A DNA stretch of 16,251 nucleotides from the NCBI GenBank assembly GCA_030655595.1, contig JAUSNQ010000041.1:1-16251 (forward strand), read 5' to 3'. The translations under genes and the position numbers were made by a program. The DNA is from Paludibacter sp. GTDB taxonomy: Bacteria > Bacteroidota > Bacteroidia > Bacteroidales > Paludibacteraceae. Below are positions 14,524 to 16,251 of the stretch, in pieces (position 1 is the stretch's first letter; each line of letters opens with the position of its first letter). Under the pieces are notes generated by a model. It was not told the origin of the DNA and searched no databases. It saw only the letters and a list, made by a program, of their open reading frames with translations.

Positions 14524-16251
14524 ATGAACTATTCATTTTATGATTTCTTGATGCTTGTAGGCTCATTGGGCTTATTTCTTTTCGGAATGAAAACCATGAG
14601 CGAAGGATTACAAAAAGCTGCCGGCAATAAGCTTCGATCCATCTTAACCGCCATGACAAAAAACCGGTTTACCGGAGTGCTTACAGGCGTATTTATTACC
14701 GCCCTGATTCAATCTTCCTCTGCTACTACGGTCATGGTCGTGAGTTTCGTGAATGCCGGCCTGTTAAATCTTTTGCAATCGGTAACGGTTATCATGGGAG
14801 CCAACATCGGAACAACAATCACGGCATGGATAATCTCATTCTTTGGTTTTAAATTCAGTATTGCTGCCTATTCAATCCCAATGATTGCAATTGCAACACC
14901 GCTGTTGTTTTCTGCCAATGGTAAACGAAAATCGTATGGAGAATTGATTTTGGGTTTTGCCTTGCTGTTTATGGGACTGGATTTGCTGAAAAACTCTGTC
15001 CCTGATTTACAAAGCAATCCTGAGATGCTTGAGTTTCTGGCTCGCTTCACACAATCCGGATTCACTTCAGTCATTATTTTCTTAATTGTAGGAACTTTGC
15101 TTACCATCGTGGTGCAATCATCGAGTGCTACCATGGCTATTACACTCATCATGGTTTCAAAGGGATGGATATCATATGAACTCGGAGCTGCGATGGTTCT
15201 GGGAGAAAATATTGGAACCACAATTACTGCAAATATCGCAGCTATTCCCGCCAATATTTCAGCCAAAAGAGCTGCTCTTGCCCACACCTTTTTCAATGTT
15301 ACAGGTATTATCTGGATGTTGTTCTTATTCTATCCTTTCCTCAACATGGTTACGAATGTTGCTGAGTTTATTAGTTTTGGAAATCCGACTCTCTTCGCAC
15401 AAGAACTTAGCACCCATCCGGAGGCTGTAAGAATTTTATCTGATGAAAGTGGCAACCTAACAAACCAGGAACTTTTATACCAGTCTCAATTGATGGATTA
15501 TCGTGCTTCTACCTCCTATGGATTGGCATTATTTCACACCTTGTTCAATTTAATCAACACATTTGTGATGATTTGGCTTGCCAAAGCAATCGCCAATATA
15601 GTATCCTTTATCATCAAGAAGAAGGCAACGGATGAGGAGTTTCAATTGCGCTATATTTCTACGGGTATGCTTTCAACTTCAGAACTCTCTTTGATTCAGG
15701 CATGGAACGAGATTAAATCATACGGCATGCGTACTCAGAAAATGTTTGCAATAACAAGAACTTTTTATTCCCAGGCCAATGAAAACGAAGGTGTAAAATT
15801 GTTTACCCGGTTACAAAAATATGAAAGCATCAGCGACAGGATGGAAGTTGAGATTGCCCGTTATCTGACTAAAGTAGCCGACGGGCGTTTGAGTGATAAC
15901 AGTAAACATCAAATACAGAAAATGTTGCGAGTTGTTTCTGAAATTGAAAGTGTGAGTGATGGTTGTTATAATATCGCAAGAACTCTTGTGCGTAAAAACG
16001 AAAACAATTCAGTTTACACCAAAGAAATGGATGCCAATATTGTTCTTATGATGAATCTTGTAGATAAAGCTTTACAACAGATGATTGACGCCCTTGAAAA
16101 TGATCATGTGAGTGATGATGAATTAAATCGTTCTTTGAATACTGAAAATGAAATCAACAACTTCAGGAATCAATTAAAAACTCAAAATATTTTGGATGTA
16201 AATGCCAAAAAATATGAATATCAGGAGAGTGTGACTTACATGGACATCATC
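14524..16251 (+). CDS. Na/Pi cotransporter family protein with C-terminal PhoU-like region, 3' end cut off
   Basis: The frame from the ATG at 14524 stays open for 576 codons to the window edge. The first 340 or so residues are a membrane domain made of two related halves, the hallmark of the NptA/SLC34 type transporter. Each half carries QSSSAT (residues 63-68 and 198-203) and a G-x-NIGTT motif (92-98 and 227-233), which line the substrate path. The first helix reads LMLVGSLGLFLFGMKTMSEGL, as usual. Residues from about 380 on are helical and charged and resemble PhoU, as in bacterial members that pair uptake with a regulatory tail. It should import phosphate coupled to sodium across the inner membrane. 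An upstream GTG/ATG is not needed: the ATG begins directly at the first helix and is preceded by a strong promoter. The protein appears close to complete, since many relatives have 560-600 residues. Confidence 0.93.
   Translation, partial: MNYSFYDFLMLVGSLGLFLFGMKTMSEGLQKAAGNKLRSILTAMTKNRFTGVLTGVFITALIQSSSATTVMVVSFVNAGLLNLLQSVTVIMGANIGTTITAWIISFFGFKFSIAAYSIPMIAIATPLLFSANGKRKSYGELILGFALLFMGLDLLKNSVPDLQSNPEMLEFLARFTQSGFTSVIIFLIVGTLLTIVVQSSSATMAITLIMVSKGWISYELGAAMVLGENIGTTITANIAAIPANISAKRAALAHTFFNVTGIIWMLFLFYPFLNMVTNVAEFISFGNPTLFAQELSTHPEAVRILSDESGNLTNQELLYQSQLMDYRASTSYGLALFHTLFNLINTFVMIWLAKAIANIVSFIIKKKATDEEFQLRYISTGMLSTSELSLIQAWNEIKSYGMRTQKMFAITRTFYSQANENEGVKLFTRLQKYESISDRMEVEIARYLTKVADGRLSDNSKHQIQKMLRVVSEIESVSDGCYNIARTLVRKNENNSVYTKEMDANIVLMMNLVDKALQQMIDALENDHVSDDELNRSLNTENEINNFRNQLKTQNILDVNAKKYEYQESVTYMDII

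Noticed and set aside
14868..15296. A 142-codon open frame on the minus strand
   Set aside because: It is the shadow of the Na/Pi transporter frame, whose two QSSSAT repeats and NIGTT motifs establish the coding strand.

Overview
The window looks like chromosomal DNA of a member of the Bacteroidota, probably Bacteroidales or a related environmental lineage. The evidence is the gene set (a nucleoside kinase with a threonyl-tRNA-synthetase-like N-terminus, a fused trehalose-phosphate synthase/phosphatase next to a GH15 enzyme, lipoproteins with loose lipoboxes), the AT-rich spacers, the lack of Shine-Dalgarno sequences, and several promoters of the Bacteroidota type (-33 TTTG, about 19-20 bp, -7 TAnnTTTG). 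I see no tRNA, rRNA, CRISPR array, insertion sequence, prophage or other mobile element. No gap between genes exceeds 300 bases; the largest are about 248 bp (10845-11092) and 232 bp (8289-8520).

Layout. (1) 1-3451: a trehalose module, the 3' part of a GH15 hydrolase (+) meeting a bifunctional OtsA-OtsB fusion (-) tail to tail with one base between the stop codons. (2) 3452-4200: a divergent promoter pair, then a secreted TlpA-like thioredoxin protein closed by a strong bidirectional terminator. (3) 4227-6438: a leftward cluster in which an AraC-type regulator lies upstream of pirin and DoxX genes, a plausible regulator plus redox/stress operon. (4) 6473-7096: a NudL-like CoA pyrophosphatase whose candidate promoter abuts the terminator of the gene before it. 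(5) 7170-10844: three envelope genes, namely an unknown lipoprotein, and an apparent operon of a second unknown lipoprotein followed by a secreted lipase-like alpha/beta hydrolase. (6) 11093-14339: a leftward row of nucleoside kinase, VanZ-family membrane protein and DprA. (7) 14524-end: a Na/Pi cotransporter with a C-terminal PhoU-like region, read rightward and cut by the window edge.

Most of the window is ordinary core and envelope gene content. I found no clear previously undescribed multi-gene system. The points most worth a second look are: loss of both metal-binding histidines in the ThrRS-like editing domain of the nucleoside kinase; a predicted leaderless mRNA for the AraC regulator; an apparent 21-bp-spaced direct repeat in front of the pirin operon; a terminator and promoter fitted together before nudL; and the lipoprotein/lipase pair. 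Promoter calls rest on motif matching by eye.
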